Assembly: GCA_013816485.1 (NCBI GenBank)
Contig: JACDEI010000013.1
Location: 1-64,000, forward strand
From: Planctomycetota bacterium
GTDB taxonomy: Bacteria; Planctomycetota; UBA11346
Direction of reading: 5' to 3'
Length of the DNA stretch: 64,000 nucleotides
Shown here: piece after piece, positions 9,040 through 18,623 of the stretch
Layout: each line of letters begins with the position of its first letter
Numbering within the stretch: the stretch's first letter is position 1
Program-made: the position numbers and the translations under genes
Notes under the pieces: generated by a model
Told to the model about the DNA's origin: nothing
Seen by the model: the letters and a program-made list of their open reading frames with translations, nothing else
Databases searched by the model: none

Positions 9040-10797
9040 ATGCGCCATTTCTTGACCTCCTCCCTCGCCCTCCTCGCCGGCTGCTCGTTCGCCGCCGACG
9101 GCACCGCGCCGAAGGACAGCCTCTCCACCATCACTGTGCCCACCGGGTTCAGTGTGCAGTTGGTCGCAGCTGAGCCGGAGATCCGTCAGCCGGTGGCGTT
9201 CACCACCGACGCGCGTGGACGGCTGTGGGTGTTGGAGAATCTCAGCTACCCTGAGTGCCCGGGAAAACCAGAGAACCGCATCGTCATCCTGGAGGACACC
9301 ACGGGCGACGGCACCAAATGGAAGCAGACGGTGTTCATTGACAACCTGACTTTCGCCACCGGCATCCAGGTCGGTTTCGGTGGCGTGTACGTCGGCGCGC
9401 CGCCCAACCTGTTCTTCTTCCCGGATAAAAACGGCGACGACAAACCCGACGCTGCGCCAGAGATCCTGCTTGATGGTTGGGGCCGCGAAGACACCCACGA
9501 GACGCTCAACAACTTCACCTGGGGTCCGGACGGCTGGCTCTACGGCACGCACGGCGTGTTCACCCACTCCAAGGTCGGCGTGCCTGGAACACCCGCCGAC
9601 AAGCGCGTGAAGATCAACGCTGGCGTGTGGCGTTTCCATCCCACGACCAAGCAGTTCGAGCTGCACTGCGAAGGCGCGAGCAACCAGTGGGGCATCGACT
9701 GGAACGACCGTGGCCACGCGTTCTTCACCGCCTGCGTCATTCCGCATCTGTACCACGCGGTGCAGGGCGGACGTTACCAGCGCCAGGCCGGCCAGCACTT
9801 CAACCAGGCGACCTACGCCGACCTCAAGACCATCACCACCTTCAAATACGAACGCGCGGCGTATTGCGGTTCGATGGTCTACCTCGGCGGTTTGTTCCCG
9901 GCGGAATACCGCGACACCCTGATCTTCAACGACATTCACATGTCGAAAATCCGGAACGAGAAACTGGTGCCCAAGGGCTCAGGCTTCACCAACGAGAAAC
10001 GTCCAGATTTCGCCGTGTGCAGCGACACCTGGTTCCGCACCCTCAGCACGCAGTACGGCCCCGACGGCGGCCTGTTCGTTATCGACTGGTTCGACCGCGT
10101 GCACTGCCACCAGCAGCGTGCCGAGACCGATCGCAGCAACGGCCGCATCTACAAGATCGGCTATCAGGGCATCAAGCCCGCGGTGGTTGATCTGAACAAT
10201 CTCAATGACGCAGCGCTGGTCGCGCATCATCTCAACCAGAACGACTGGTACGTGCGCACCGCGCGCCGCATTCTGCAGGAACGCGGACCCAAACCTGCGG
10301 TGCACGCCGCCCTGGCGAAAATCCTGACGGAGAACCCCGACGACACGCGCCAACTGCGCGCCCTGTGGACCTTGCACGCCACCAAGGGCCTGACCGAGGC
10401 GTTGGCGCTCGCCCAGCTCAAACGCGAATCGCCGGACGTGCGCGCCTGGGCTATCCAGTTGCTCTGCGAAGAGCAGAAGCCGTCCGCCGCCGCCCTCGCC
10501 GAGTTCGCGCGTCTGGCCAAGGATGATCCCTCGCCGATGGTGCGCCTGTACCTTGCGAGCGCGCTGCAACGTATGCCGCTCGACGCGCGTTGGCCGATCG
10601 CCACCGAACTGGCGCAACACGCCGATGACAACAAGGACCACAACCTGCCGCTGATGTTGTGGTATGGCATCGAACCCGCCGTGGCTGCTGACCGCAAAAA
10701 AGCGCTGACGCTGATGAAGGCGTCGAAGATTGAACGCCTGCGCGAGTTCATCCCCAAACGCGTCGGCGGTGCGGGCGCGGGCGACGACGATCTGTAA
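9040..10797 (+). CDS. Secreted PVC-type beta-propeller dehydrogenase with HEAT-like tail
   Basis: The start at 9040 follows AAGGA by a suitable distance and opens a short signal sequence (MRHFLTSSLALLAGCSFAADG) whose LAGC may be a lipobox. The 585-residue protein has the PVC membrane-bound dehydrogenase propeller (about 30-420; VPTGFSVQLVAAEPEIRQPVAFTTDARGRL is cut here as VPTGFSVQLVAAEPEI, then GRLWVLENLSYP), followed by HEAT-like repeats (about 420-580). It lacks a haem motif of its own; the next gene, 21 bases downstream, supplies one. The two probably form a dehydrogenase and its electron-accepting partner. Confidence 0.88.
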   Translation: MRHFLTSSLALLAGCSFAADGTAPKDSLSTITVPTGFSVQLVAAEPEIRQPVAFTTDARGRLWVLENLSYPECPGKPENRIVILEDTTGDGTKWKQTVFIDNLTFATGIQVGFGGVYVGAPPNLFFFPDKNGDDKPDAAPEILLDGWGREDTHETLNNFTWGPDGWLYGTHGVFTHSKVGVPGTPADKRVKINAGVWRFHPTTKQFELHCEGASNQWGIDWNDRGHAFFTACVIPHLYHAVQGGRYQRQAGQHFNQATYADLKTITTFKYERAAYCGSMVYLGGLFPAEYRDTLIFNDIHMSKIRNEKLVPKGSGFTNEKRPDFAVCSDTWFRTLSTQYGPDGGLFVIDWFDRVHCHQQRAETDRSNGRIYKIGYQGIKPAVVDLNNLNDAALVAHHLNQNDWYVRTARRILQERGPKPAVHAALAKILTENPDDTRQLRALWTLHATKGLTEALALAQLKRESPDVRAWAIQLLCEEQKPSAAALAEFARLAKDDPSPMVRLYLASALQRMPLDARWPIATELAQHADDNKDHNLPLMLWYGIEPAVAADRKKALTLMKASKIERLREFIPKRVGGAGAGDDDL

Positions 10798-10818
10798 GCT
10801 GAACGAGACGAGAGACGT

Positions 10819-11985
10819 ATGCGCCCAGTCCTGCTGCTGCTGTGTTTCACCCTGACCGCGCTGGCGCCCCTGCGCGCCAGCGACGCCGTCACGGATCTGC
10901 TCAAGGAGATCAAAGGCGCTGACGCCGAGCTCCAACGCAGTCTACTGTCTGGCGTGGTGCAGGGCATGCTCGGCGTGCGCTTCGCGACGCCGCCAGCGAT
11001 CTGGAGCGACCTGTCGCCCACGCTGACGGCCAGTGACGACGCGCGTGTGCGCCTGACGGCGCAGCACCTGGCGGCATTGTTTGGTGATGCGCAGTCGGTG
11101 ACGGCGTTGAACGTGGTGCTCGAGGATCGCGCGGCCAAGGTGATCGATCGCCGGCGTGCGCTGCGTGCGTTGTTGCACGTGCGCGCCGACGGTCTGCAAC
11201 CGCGGCTCATCGCGCTGCTGAGCGATGAGACGCTACGTCCATTCGCGCTGCCCGCCCTCGCGGAACGCGATGACACGGCAACAGCGGGCGCGGTGACGGC
11301 GATCTATGGCAGCCTGCCGGTCGAGGAGCGCGTCGTCGCGCTCAACGCCCTTGCCAGCCGCATATCCTACGCCCGTTCGTTGATCGCCGCGGTCGGTGCC
11401 GGGACCATTCCGGCGCGTGACCTGACGGCGTCGACGCTTCGCCAACTCACCTTCCTGAACGACGACGCGATCAGCGCTTTCGTCACCGCACAGAAGGCCG
11501 GCCCCGACAGCGATCCACTCGCGGAAGTCGCACGCCTGACCGGCGTGTTGACCAAGGACGTGCTCGCCGCTGGCGACCGTGCGCGCGGCAAGGTGTTGTT
11601 CGACCGCACCTGTGCGCAGTGCCACGCGTTGTGGGGCGGCAAGGCCAACCTCGGCCCCGACCTCACCGGCCTCAACCGCCCGGATCTGGACTGGACGCTA
11701 AAGAACGTCCTCGACCCCACCATCATCATGGGCGCGGAACAACAGATCCTGATCGCGCGCCTCGCCGATGGGCGCGTGGTCACCGGCATGAAACGCGAAG
11801 ACGCGGAATCGCACCTGTCGCTGCAGAACGAAGCCGGCTTCTTTACCGTGCCCAAGAGCGAAGTCACCGCGCTGGAGGAGAGCAAACGCTCGACCATGCC
11901 CGATGGCCTGTTCCGGCCGTTGTCCACCGCTGAACTCGCTGATTTCCTCGCCTATTTCCAGGGCAACGGCCCGCTCGCGCCCTGA
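10819..11985 (+). CDS. Secreted HEAT-repeat cytochrome c (PVC-type haem domain)
   Basis: The 388-residue protein has a signal peptide (MRPVLLLLCFTLTALAPLRA), a helical HEAT-like region (about 25-245) and a C-terminal PVC-type haem domain with CAQCH at 265-269 and a probable distal methionine in TMPDGL near 360. In many PVC proteins the propeller, HEAT and haem regions are one chain; here the propeller is in the upstream gene and the haem in this one, 21 bases apart. It probably takes electrons from that dehydrogenase in the periplasm. Confidence 0.9.
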   Translation: MRPVLLLLCFTLTALAPLRASDAVTDLLKEIKGADAELQRSLLSGVVQGMLGVRFATPPAIWSDLSPTLTASDDARVRLTAQHLAALFGDAQSVTALNVVLEDRAAKVIDRRRALRALLHVRADGLQPRLIALLSDETLRPFALPALAERDDTATAGAVTAIYGSLPVEERVVALNALASRISYARSLIAAVGAGTIPARDLTASTLRQLTFLNDDAISAFVTAQKAGPDSDPLAEVARLTGVLTKDVLAAGDRARGKVLFDRTCAQCHALWGGKANLGPDLTGLNRPDLDWTLKNVLDPTIIMGAEQQILIARLADGRVVTGMKREDAESHLSLQNEAGFFTVPKSEVTALEESKRSTMPDGLFRPLSTAELADFLAYFQGNGPLAP

Positions 11986-12022
11986 CGCCCCGTCGAAACG
12001 CCTCGTCCTGTCGGAGGATTGT

Positions 12023-13009
12023 ATGCTGCTCGATCATTCATCGGCCTCGACCATCACCGCTGAGCTCAGCGGCTCCGTCACTGCCGACAGCAGCCGCTCG
12101 CTGGTGCTGCCCCAGGCACCACGCCGTGCGGTGACCACCAGCGCCCTGACGCTCGGCGTCGACGTGCCGCGCGCCGGCGTCGAGGTGGTGCACGACCAGC
12201 AGTTCTGCATCGATCGCCCCAAGGGCTCGGGCGACTACCTGTTCCTGCATTTCCTGACGCCGATCAACATCCGCTCGGTCACCGGCGTCGCGGTCGCGCC
12301 CGCCGGGTCGTGCATGCTCTACGCGCCTGGCTTTCACCAATGGTACCGCGGCAATGATGCCGGTCGTAGTGCCGGCTTCCGCCACCACTGGTTCCACTTC
12401 GGTGGTGAACAGGCCGATGATCTGGTCGCGCGCTTCGGCGTGCCGGTGAACACCGTACTGCAGCCGGGTTCGCTCGACTTCGTGCCCGCGCTCATCAGCG
12501 ACATGTGCCGCGAACGCGCTCGGCGCGAGGACTTCGCCGCCGAATCCCGCGCCCTGCTGGTCGCCGAGCTGCTGCTCAACCTCGCCCGCCGCTGCCAGCA
12601 GCCGCACGAGGAACGCCTGACCCCGCACCAGGTCGAACTGCTCGAACGTTTCCGCGACCTACGCCTACGCGTGCACGAAGAACTCCATCGCCGCTGGAGC
12701 GTCGGCGACATGGCGGCGCAGGTGCATTTGAGCGAATCGCGTTTCGCCACGCTGTTCACCGGGTTCTTTAACGTGAGTCCGACCGAAGACCTCATCCGCG
12801 CCCGCATCGACAAAGCCCGTTGGCTGCTGACCAACACCAGCCTGGCGGTGAAGCAGGTCGCGGCGCAGAGTGGATTCCCCAACCTGCACTACTTCAGCCG
12901 GTTGTTCCATCGCCGCGTCGGGTGCGCGCCGCGGGATTATTACCGGCGGTTTGTGGCGAATGCGGGGACCGAGGTCGTGCCGCTCCGTTTCGACGCGCGC
13001 GCGGGGTGA
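12023..13009 (+). CDS. AraC-family transcriptional regulator
   Basis: The ATG at 12023 is preceded by GGAGGA. The 328-residue protein has an N-terminal cupin-like sensing region (about 40-165, with GFHQWYRGNDAG and HHWFHFGG) and a C-terminal double helix-turn-helix (about 220-320, ending NLHYFSRLFHRRVGCAPRDYYRR), the signature end of AraC regulators. Its place right after the dehydrogenase-cytochrome pair suggests that it responds to a sugar and controls this cluster. The target promoter is not identified. Confidence 0.93.
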   Translation: MLLDHSSASTITAELSGSVTADSSRSLVLPQAPRRAVTTSALTLGVDVPRAGVEVVHDQQFCIDRPKGSGDYLFLHFLTPINIRSVTGVAVAPAGSCMLYAPGFHQWYRGNDAGRSAGFRHHWFHFGGEQADDLVARFGVPVNTVLQPGSLDFVPALISDMCRERARREDFAAESRALLVAELLLNLARRCQQPHEERLTPHQVELLERFRDLRLRVHEELHRRWSVGDMAAQVHLSESRFATLFTGFFNVSPTEDLIRARIDKARWLLTNTSLAVKQVAAQSGFPNLHYFSRLFHRRVGCAPRDYYRRFVANAGTEVVPLRFDARAG

Positions 13010-13057
13010 GTCAGCGCCACCCGCGCCACCTTCCCAATCCCCGTGTAGCGTGACGAT

Positions 13058-13335
13058 GCTAATAAAGTCGCGAAGCGACGACGCCCCGCCAGCCCGGGGC
13101 GGGAGCCCCGGGTAAAGTGACGATTTGGGATGAAGTTGCAAAGCGACGACGCCCGGTTCGGCGGCGTGACAACACCGACGCGATCAACCACGTTGCGGGA
13201 ATCGGGGACTTCCGTCCCCTGCACCATGCGCCGTCGCTTCGCGACTTTCGCGGAAAATTTGCGCTGATCCCGGGGCTTCCGCCCCGGGCTGGCGGGGCGT
13301 CGTCGCTTTGCGACTTCATCCAAAATCGTCACGTC
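13058..13335. repeat. Compound nested inverted repeat, GCCCCGCC family
   Basis: The module at 13079-13106 is repeated inverted at 13275-13302 with one mismatch. Outside and inside it, further words pair: AAAGTCGCGAAGCGAC (13064-13079) with a copy near 13230, and AGTGACGATTTGGGATGAAG (13116-13135) with its complement near 13310-13335. The gap therefore holds interleaved copies of several palindromic modules. One module recurs singly at 126-153. Confidence 0.8.
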
Positions 13336-13422
13336 TATTCGGAACCGGATCTCGGACTAGATGCCGGCCCTTTACTCGCAGTGGGAGGTGCCGTTCAGAT
13401 TTGATGTCCGCGCGGGGGTGAG

Positions 13423-13764
13423 TCAGAGGAAGTAGAGTTCCCTGACGCGTCCGCCTTGTCCGTTCATCGGATCCCGGCGCGTTCCCACGGTCATCAGTCG
13501 ACCACCGTAGCGGTCCTGCAACGAGATTGGCACCTGGATTTCCAGCCCCTCGATGACGAAGGTTTCCAACGTGTTGTGGTCCAAGCTGGGGCCACAGCAG
13601 ATGCCGAAGGTTTCGATCTCACCGGGATCCAATGACGAACCGCTTCTCCAGCAGAGTTCGGCCACACTCGGCAACTCTCCCTTCGGATCTCCGTACAGTG
13701 CCCGGAGTGCGAACACGATGTAGTCGTGCGCCTCGTCGGTCATCGGAAACGGGAAGGGCCTCAT
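13423..13764 (-). CDS. Hypothetical protein, 113 residues
   Basis: I do not recognise this protein. It is acidic to neutral with no signal peptide or membrane segment, and has scattered cysteines (ELCWRSG, GICCGPS). The composition looks like that of a folded cytoplasmic protein, rather than of a shadow frame, and no better frame overlaps it. It is isolated between two compound repeats. A clear ribosome-binding site is missing. Confidence 0.5.
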   Translation of the reverse strand: MRPFPFPMTDEAHDYIVFALRALYGDPKGELPSVAELCWRSGSSLDPGEIETFGICCGPSLDHNTLETFVIEGLEIQVPISLQDRYGGRLMTVGTRRDPMNGQGGRVRELYFL

Positions 13765-13828
13765 GCGGCGACGAACATACGGAAGTTATCCGCGGGGGGA
13801 ACCGGACTAGATGCCTTCGTTTGATTGC

Positions 13829-14068
13829 TGAGCCCTCAACGAGGGCGCCCAACCTCCAGCCCAGCGCGTGAGCGCTGGGAAACAGGCGTGTTTCCCGTCA
13901 GCCCTGGAAGGGCGCTGCCCGGCGAGGCGCGTGAGCGGCGCTGCCATCGTCATCCGGCGCTCACGCACCGGATCTACGCGATCGTCCTTCCAGGACTCGC
14001 TTGATGACCGTCGTCCACCCAGCGCTCACGCGCTGGGCTGGAAGTTGGGCGTCCCCTACGGGGACTCA
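13829..14068. repeat. Compound nested inverted repeat, CAGCGCGTGAGCGCTG family
   Basis: The 51-base arms at 13829-13879 and 14018-14068 are complementary with a few mismatches. Each arm contains its own palindrome (cccagcgcgtgagcgctggg) and a second smaller one (gccctcaacgagggc against gtccccgtaggggac). Further related words (agccctggaagggcgct, cgcgtgagcggcgct) lie in the central part. The element separates two short orphan genes. Confidence 0.85.
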
Positions 14069-14122
14069 GGAGATTGACTAAGCGCCTTTCCTTTGTTTGT
14101 CTCTTGCCTTGCAGGAGACAGC

Positions 14123-14593
14123 ATGAGCAGGCCAACACTTTCGCGGCCGTGGCGCTTTGGGAATCTACACGAGATAAACAGGTCAGATGTTTTGCCGGGA
14201 CAGTCAGGGGCTCAGAACTACACGGTCGTGGGTATCCAGTGGCACATCGGCGTAATTCTACGATGTAAAAAATGTAGGAAGACGTTTGAATTTACAGTGG
14301 AAGAACAGCGGCACTGGTATGAAAAGTTGAGGTTCTGGGCAGATAGCGTGCCAGTTGAGTGTTTCGAATGCAGAGGTGCATCACGAACAATCGTTAATTT
14401 TCATAAGCGGTTGAGCAAGGTCCTGGCCACCAAGGAGATGACAATCGGGGACTACAACGAGATCGTCGCCATCGCCGAAGGTTTATTATTGCAGGGTGTG
14501 CAACTGGGCGGTCGATTGGGGCAAAAGATCCGGATGGCGGCCAAGAGAGCGGACCATCGCTCGCGAGTTATGGTTCTTGAGAGGGTCAAATAG
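14123..14593 (+). CDS. Zinc-ribbon domain protein
   Basis: The start at 14123 is supported by AGGAG at 14113. The 156-residue product has two CxxC pairs, C48/C51 and C80/C83, separated by a segment with EEQRHWYEKLRFWADSVPV. This pattern (CxxC, then F-x-F and EQ-x-x-Y/W, then P-x-x-C-x-x-CR) fits the probable zinc-ribbon domain family (zf-trcl). The C-terminal half is helical and basic and unknown. The gene has lower GC than its neighbours and sits beside a palindromic repeat, so transfer is possible. The function is unknown; nucleic-acid or protein binding is likely. Confidence 0.75.
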   Translation: MSRPTLSRPWRFGNLHEINRSDVLPGQSGAQNYTVVGIQWHIGVILRCKKCRKTFEFTVEEQRHWYEKLRFWADSVPVECFECRGASRTIVNFHKRLSKVLATKEMTIGDYNEIVAIAEGLLLQGVQLGGRLGQKIRMAAKRADHRSRVMVLERVK

Positions 14594-14597
14594 GTCT

Positions 14598-14618
14598 AAA
14601 ACACGCCCCAAATGGGGC
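14598..14618 (-). terminator. Probable intrinsic terminator of the PQQ dehydrogenase gene
   Basis: On the minus strand the hairpin GCCCCATTTGGGGC (14618-14605) is followed by GTGTTTTAG. It lies 27 bases after the stop of the dehydrogenase gene. On the plus strand the hairpin has no T-tract, so it acts mainly in the minus direction. Confidence 0.6.
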
Positions 14619-14644
14619 ATTGATCTAATAGACGGATTCATTTT

Positions 14645-16789
14645 CTACGGCAACGCAAACGCCACCCACGCATCCCCAGCCGGCACATTCAGCTTCCCAC
14701 CGCCCGTCGCCGGAATCACAACGTACTGTTTCCCCTTCACCGCATACGTCATCGGCGACGTGCTGCCAGTGAACGGCAGCTTGGCTGACCACAATTCCGC
14801 ACCCGTGGTGGCGTCGAAGGCATAGATACGGCCATCCTTGGTCCCGCTGGCGAACACCACGTTGCCGGCGGTGACCGTCGCGCCGCCGAAGTTTTCGGTG
14901 CCGGTCTTGGGGATGCCCTTGGCCGTCAGTTCCGGGTATTCGCCGAGGGGGACCTGCCAGAGTTTTTTGCCGGTGTTGAGGTCGATGCAGGCGAGGGTGC
15001 CCCATGGTGGTTTGACGCCTGGGTAACCGTCCTGGTCTTCGAGTTTGCGGTAGCCGTCGAAGGAATACTTGGGCGGGCCGGCTTCGGCTTTCGCTGCTGT
15101 GCCGCGGTCGCGGCACAGCAGGAAGTCGAGGAGCTGTTGTTGTTGCTCGGGCGTTAGGAACGGCATCGGTGGCATGGAGCCGCGGCCGGCCTTCCATATC
15201 TCCTTGATCTGCTCGTCGTTCAGGCGGTGGCGCAGGCCGCGCATGGGCGGCGCGTGGCCCAGGCCGCGGCGGTCGGGGCCGTGGCAGGCGGCGCAGAAGG
15301 TCAGGTAGGTCTGTTCGCCCGCGGTCATCGGCTTGGCCGGGGCGGGATCATCGTCACGGAACACCGTGATGATGTTCGGGCGGTGGTTGCTGGTGACGTA
15401 GAGCCGGCCGTTTGCCAGATCGACGGCTGAGCCGGTCCACTCCGCGCCGCCGTGCGTACTGGTGAAGACCGTCGGCTTGTTCAATTCGAAGGGCACGTAC
15501 CAGCCGTAGTTCGCGCGCGAGATCAGCAGTTCGATGTGGGCGCGGGCTTCAGGCGTGCGGTCGGTGATGTCTTCTTTGCGGAAGTCCTCGCGCGAAAAGT
15601 GCTCCGGTAGTTCCGGGAACGGCTGGTACGGCGCGGTGACCTCCCCAGGCAGTTTCGAGGTCGGCGCGCGGCGCAGACGAAAGGGGAAGACGTGTTTTCC
15701 GGTGACGCGGTCGACCAGCAGCGTCACGCCGGTTTTGCTCACCGCGGCGACGGCGTCGTATTTCTTGCCGTCGCGTTCGACGGTGACGAGGTTGGGCGGG
15801 GCCGGCAGATCGAGGTCCCAGATGTCGTGACGGATCTCCTGCACGTGCCAGCGGTAGGTGCCGTCGGCGGCGTTGATCGCGACCAGGCAGTTGCAGAAGA
15901 GGTTGTCGCCGTGATGGCGCGTGCCGTCGAAGTTCGGTTTCGGTGAACCAGTGGTGAAGTAGACGAGGCCGCGCGGTTCATCGAGCGCGATGCCGCCCCA
16001 GCAGTTCGCGGCGTTGGTTGGACGACCGTTCAACCACGTGTCGCCGCCGACCGTGCCGGGTTCGGCGATGGTCTTGAAGGTCCACAACATTTTCCCGCTG
16101 ACCACGTCCATCCCGTACACGTCGCGATCGTAGCCGGGCATGATGAGGACGTTCTTCCACACCGCACCGCCGGCGGTGGCGCTGGCGGGCATCGGCACGC
16201 GCCCGCCGGTGCCGAACGACTCGACCAGCTTGCCGGTCTTGGCATCGATGGCGATCGTCGCGCGTCCGCCGGGAAAGATGATGCGCGGCGCGTTGGTGCC
16301 ATCACCGGGCCAGTAGAGCAGGCCGCGTCGGCCTGGGATCTCGAAGCCACCGGCTTTCGCGAGGCCGACATCGGCCTTCCAAATTTCTTGGCCGGTGGCG
16401 GCGTCGACCGCAGCGATCTGCCGCCCCGGCGTCGGCGTGTAGAGCACGCCATCGACCACGATCGGCACACACTGCACGTTGTCCTTGCCGTCGCCGGAGT
16501 GGTACGTCCACGCGACGGTGAGGTCCTTCACGTTCGCTGCGCTGATCTGCGTCAGCGACGAGTAGCGCGCACTGGTATCGCCGCCGAGCGAGCGCGTCCA
16601 CGTCGCGAGTTGTTGCGTCGTCGGCCAACCCTGCGCCGGCGTCAGCTCGGCGGTGGTGGCGGCGGGCACGACCTGGAACTCCGGCAGCGCGGCGCGCGCG
16701 GCGGCGTCCTCGACCACGGCTTCACCGGCGATGAGCGCGAACGGCAGCAATGACAGAACGGCGCGAAGAATGTTGTGCGTCAGCAGCAT
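14645..16789 (-). CDS. PQQ-dependent dehydrogenase with inserted cytochrome c domain
   Basis: The 714-residue protein begins with a signal peptide (MLLTHNILRAVLSLLPFALIAGEA) and has the eight-bladed quinoprotein propeller with tryptophan-docking repeats (AVDAATGQEIWKADVG, IDAKTGKLVESFG, LNTGKKLWQVPLGEY, DATTGAELWSAKLPF). The last blade is completed after a c-type haem insertion containing CAACH at 499-503 and a likely distal methionine in SMPPMPF. The order resembles membrane quinoprotein glucose dehydrogenases, but no N-terminal membrane anchor block is present. It should oxidise a sugar or alcohol in the periplasm with PQQ. No PQQ biosynthesis gene lies in the window. Confidence 0.92.
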   Translation of the reverse strand: MLLTHNILRAVLSLLPFALIAGEAVVEDAAARAALPEFQVVPAATTAELTPAQGWPTTQQLATWTRSLGGDTSARYSSLTQISAANVKDLTVAWTYHSGDGKDNVQCVPIVVDGVLYTPTPGRQIAAVDAATGQEIWKADVGLAKAGGFEIPGRRGLLYWPGDGTNAPRIIFPGGRATIAIDAKTGKLVESFGTGGRVPMPASATAGGAVWKNVLIMPGYDRDVYGMDVVSGKMLWTFKTIAEPGTVGGDTWLNGRPTNAANCWGGIALDEPRGLVYFTTGSPKPNFDGTRHHGDNLFCNCLVAINAADGTYRWHVQEIRHDIWDLDLPAPPNLVTVERDGKKYDAVAAVSKTGVTLLVDRVTGKHVFPFRLRRAPTSKLPGEVTAPYQPFPELPEHFSREDFRKEDITDRTPEARAHIELLISRANYGWYVPFELNKPTVFTSTHGGAEWTGSAVDLANGRLYVTSNHRPNIITVFRDDDPAPAKPMTAGEQTYLTFCAACHGPDRRGLGHAPPMRGLRHRLNDEQIKEIWKAGRGSMPPMPFLTPEQQQQLLDFLLCRDRGTAAKAEAGPPKYSFDGYRKLEDQDGYPGVKPPWGTLACIDLNTGKKLWQVPLGEYPELTAKGIPKTGTENFGGATVTAGNVVFASGTKDGRIYAFDATTGAELWSAKLPFTGSTSPMTYAVKGKQYVVIPATGGGKLNVPAGDAWVAFALP

Positions 16790-16859
16790 CGGCGGAATCC
16801 TAGGTCGGAGTCAGACATACCAAGCGCGAGGGGTGGTGTTGAACACGCCCCCAGGGGGA

Positions 16860-18617
16860 CTACCCGTCCAGCCACGCGTAGAGCGTTTTGCGCGTGATCC
16901 CGAGCGTTCGCGCCGCCTCCGACTTGTTTCCGCGCGCCTGATCGATCGCGCTGCGTGCTCGCTGCCGGCGTTCGCTCGCGGAGTCGTGACGCGTGGCGGT
17001 GGCGCGTTGCGGTTCCTCCAACGCCAACGCATGGCCGGCGATTATCGCGCCGTCCTCCATCAGCGCGGTGCGCGTGACCACGTGGTGCAGTTCACGTACG
17101 TTGCCCGGCCAGGAATGTTGGGCGAGGCGGTGCAGGAATGCCGGACTCGCGCCGCTCACCGTGCGGCCGAGCTGCGCCGACAACCGCGGCAGCAGGTGTT
17201 CGACCAGCAACGGGATGTCGGCGGTGCGCTCGCGCAGTGGCGGCACGCGCAGGGTCAGGTGGTTGAGGCGGTAATAGAGGTCGGCGCGGAATCGTCCGGC
17301 AGCCACCGCGTCGCTGAGCACCTGGTGCGAGGCGACCACCACGCGCACATCGACGGGAATCACGCGATCGCCGCCAAGGCGGGTGATCTCGCGGCTCTGC
17401 AACGCGCGCAGCAATGCCACCTGTCCATGGGCGCTGAGGTCGGCGATCTCATCAAGAAACAACGTGCCCCCGTGTGCGAGTTCAAACTTGCCGAGACGCC
17501 GCCGATCCGCACCGGTGAAGGCGCCTTTTTCATGGCCGAACAATTCGCTCTCCACCAGGGTGTCGGGCAGCGCGCCGCAGTTGAGGGTGATGAACGGTTG
17601 ATGGGCGCGGGCACTCAGCCGGTGGATCGCGGCAGCGACCAGTTCTTTGCCGCTGCCGGATTCGCCTTCGACGCAGACGCTGAGATCCGTCGGCGCGACA
17701 CGGCGGATGAGCTCGAACAGTCGGTGCATCGGTGGGCTGCGGCCGACGATACCTTCCAGGCCGAGTTTCTCGTCAATCACCTGCTGATCGAGGTGTGCGC
17801 GCACCGCCACGTGCTTGAAGCGCGCGATGGTGCCGGCGACCACGTCCTGCACCGGCAGGCGTTCAAACACCGAGCCACCAGCGAAACCATCGACCGCGAT
17901 GTGGCGCAGGACCTCGGCGAAATCCTCGGCATCGACCACCGGACCACCGAACAGCAGGCAGAGCGGATCACGTCCGGTGGCGCGCACCGCACTGAGCATG
18001 CCGCCCAGGTCGGTGATCGCCTGCGACAGCTGATCGCGATGATCGCGGATGTCGGCCCAGCGGCGCGTCAGTCCCAGGTCGAGGACCAGCGCGTCGCAAC
18101 CGCTCGCGGCGAATCGTGTCGCGGCGTCCCGGTCGAGCACAAAACCGATGGTGGTCAAGCCGTGCGCGCGGGCACGTTCCAGCATCGCCAGTTCCGATGC
18201 TTCGCCGCAGCCTTCCGCTTCCATCGCCTGACGCAGTGCGCCATCGACGAAACCGACCGCCGGCCAGTTGACCACGCCGGCGACGCCAATGGCGGCGTAG
18301 TGCGCGAGCAGCGCGTCGAGGTCGATGGTCGGATCATGGCCACACACGCCGGCGATCACTGGCACGTCGCCAGCGCGCGGCAGCAGCTCACGTTCGATCA
18401 GCGCGCGCGTGAGGTCGTTGGCATTGCCGTAGGCAAAGAACGACGCGAGTGAGCCGACACCCAGGTGACGAAACGGTCCAGCGCTGAGGGCGAGCAGCAG
18501 GTCGGCTTTCGCGTCGACGGCACAACGCGTGACCTGGCCATTGCCGGCGACCACCGCGATGAGCGGGGAGCCGGCATCGCGGCGGCGTTGGCGGAGGGTG
18601 GCCAGGGACGTTGGCAT
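16860..18617 (-). CDS. Sigma54-dependent activator with TIM-barrel (PEP-hydrolase-like) sensor
   Basis: The 585-residue protein joins an N-terminal TIM-barrel of the PEP_hydrolase family (about 10-265) to an AAA+ sigma54-interaction domain with Walker A GESGSGKE (318-325), GAFTGA (365-370) and Walker B GGTLFLDE (383-390), and a Fis-type helix-turn-helix at the end (about 545-583). The sensor is a paralogue of the enzyme encoded at 20098-20940: the enzyme has PYGNANEI and AGVCATDP, the sensor AYGNAND and AGVCGHDP. Two histidines of the enzyme (H182, H225) are D180 and F223 here, so the sensor has probably lost catalysis and kept binding. The gene is divergent from the Tm-1 operon it very likely controls. 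Confidence 0.93.
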   Translation of the reverse strand: MPTSLATLRQRRRDAGSPLIAVVAGNGQVTRCAVDAKADLLLALSAGPFRHLGVGSLASFFAYGNANDLTRALIERELLPRAGDVPVIAGVCGHDPTIDLDALLAHYAAIGVAGVVNWPAVGFVDGALRQAMEAEGCGEASELAMLERARAHGLTTIGFVLDRDAATRFAASGCDALVLDLGLTRRWADIRDHRDQLSQAITDLGGMLSAVRATGRDPLCLLFGGPVVDAEDFAEVLRHIAVDGFAGGSVFERLPVQDVVAGTIARFKHVAVRAHLDQQVIDEKLGLEGIVGRSPPMHRLFELIRRVAPTDLSVCVEGESGSGKELVAAAIHRLSARAHQPFITLNCGALPDTLVESELFGHEKGAFTGADRRRLGKFELAHGGTLFLDEIADLSAHGQVALLRALQSREITRLGGDRVIPVDVRVVVASHQVLSDAVAAGRFRADLYYRLNHLTLRVPPLRERTADIPLLVEHLLPRLSAQLGRTVSGASPAFLHRLAQHSWPGNVRELHHVVTRTALMEDGAIIAGHALALEEPQRATATRHDSASERRQRARSAIDQARGNKSEAARTLGITRKTLYAWLDG

Positions 18618-18623
18618 GGGATC

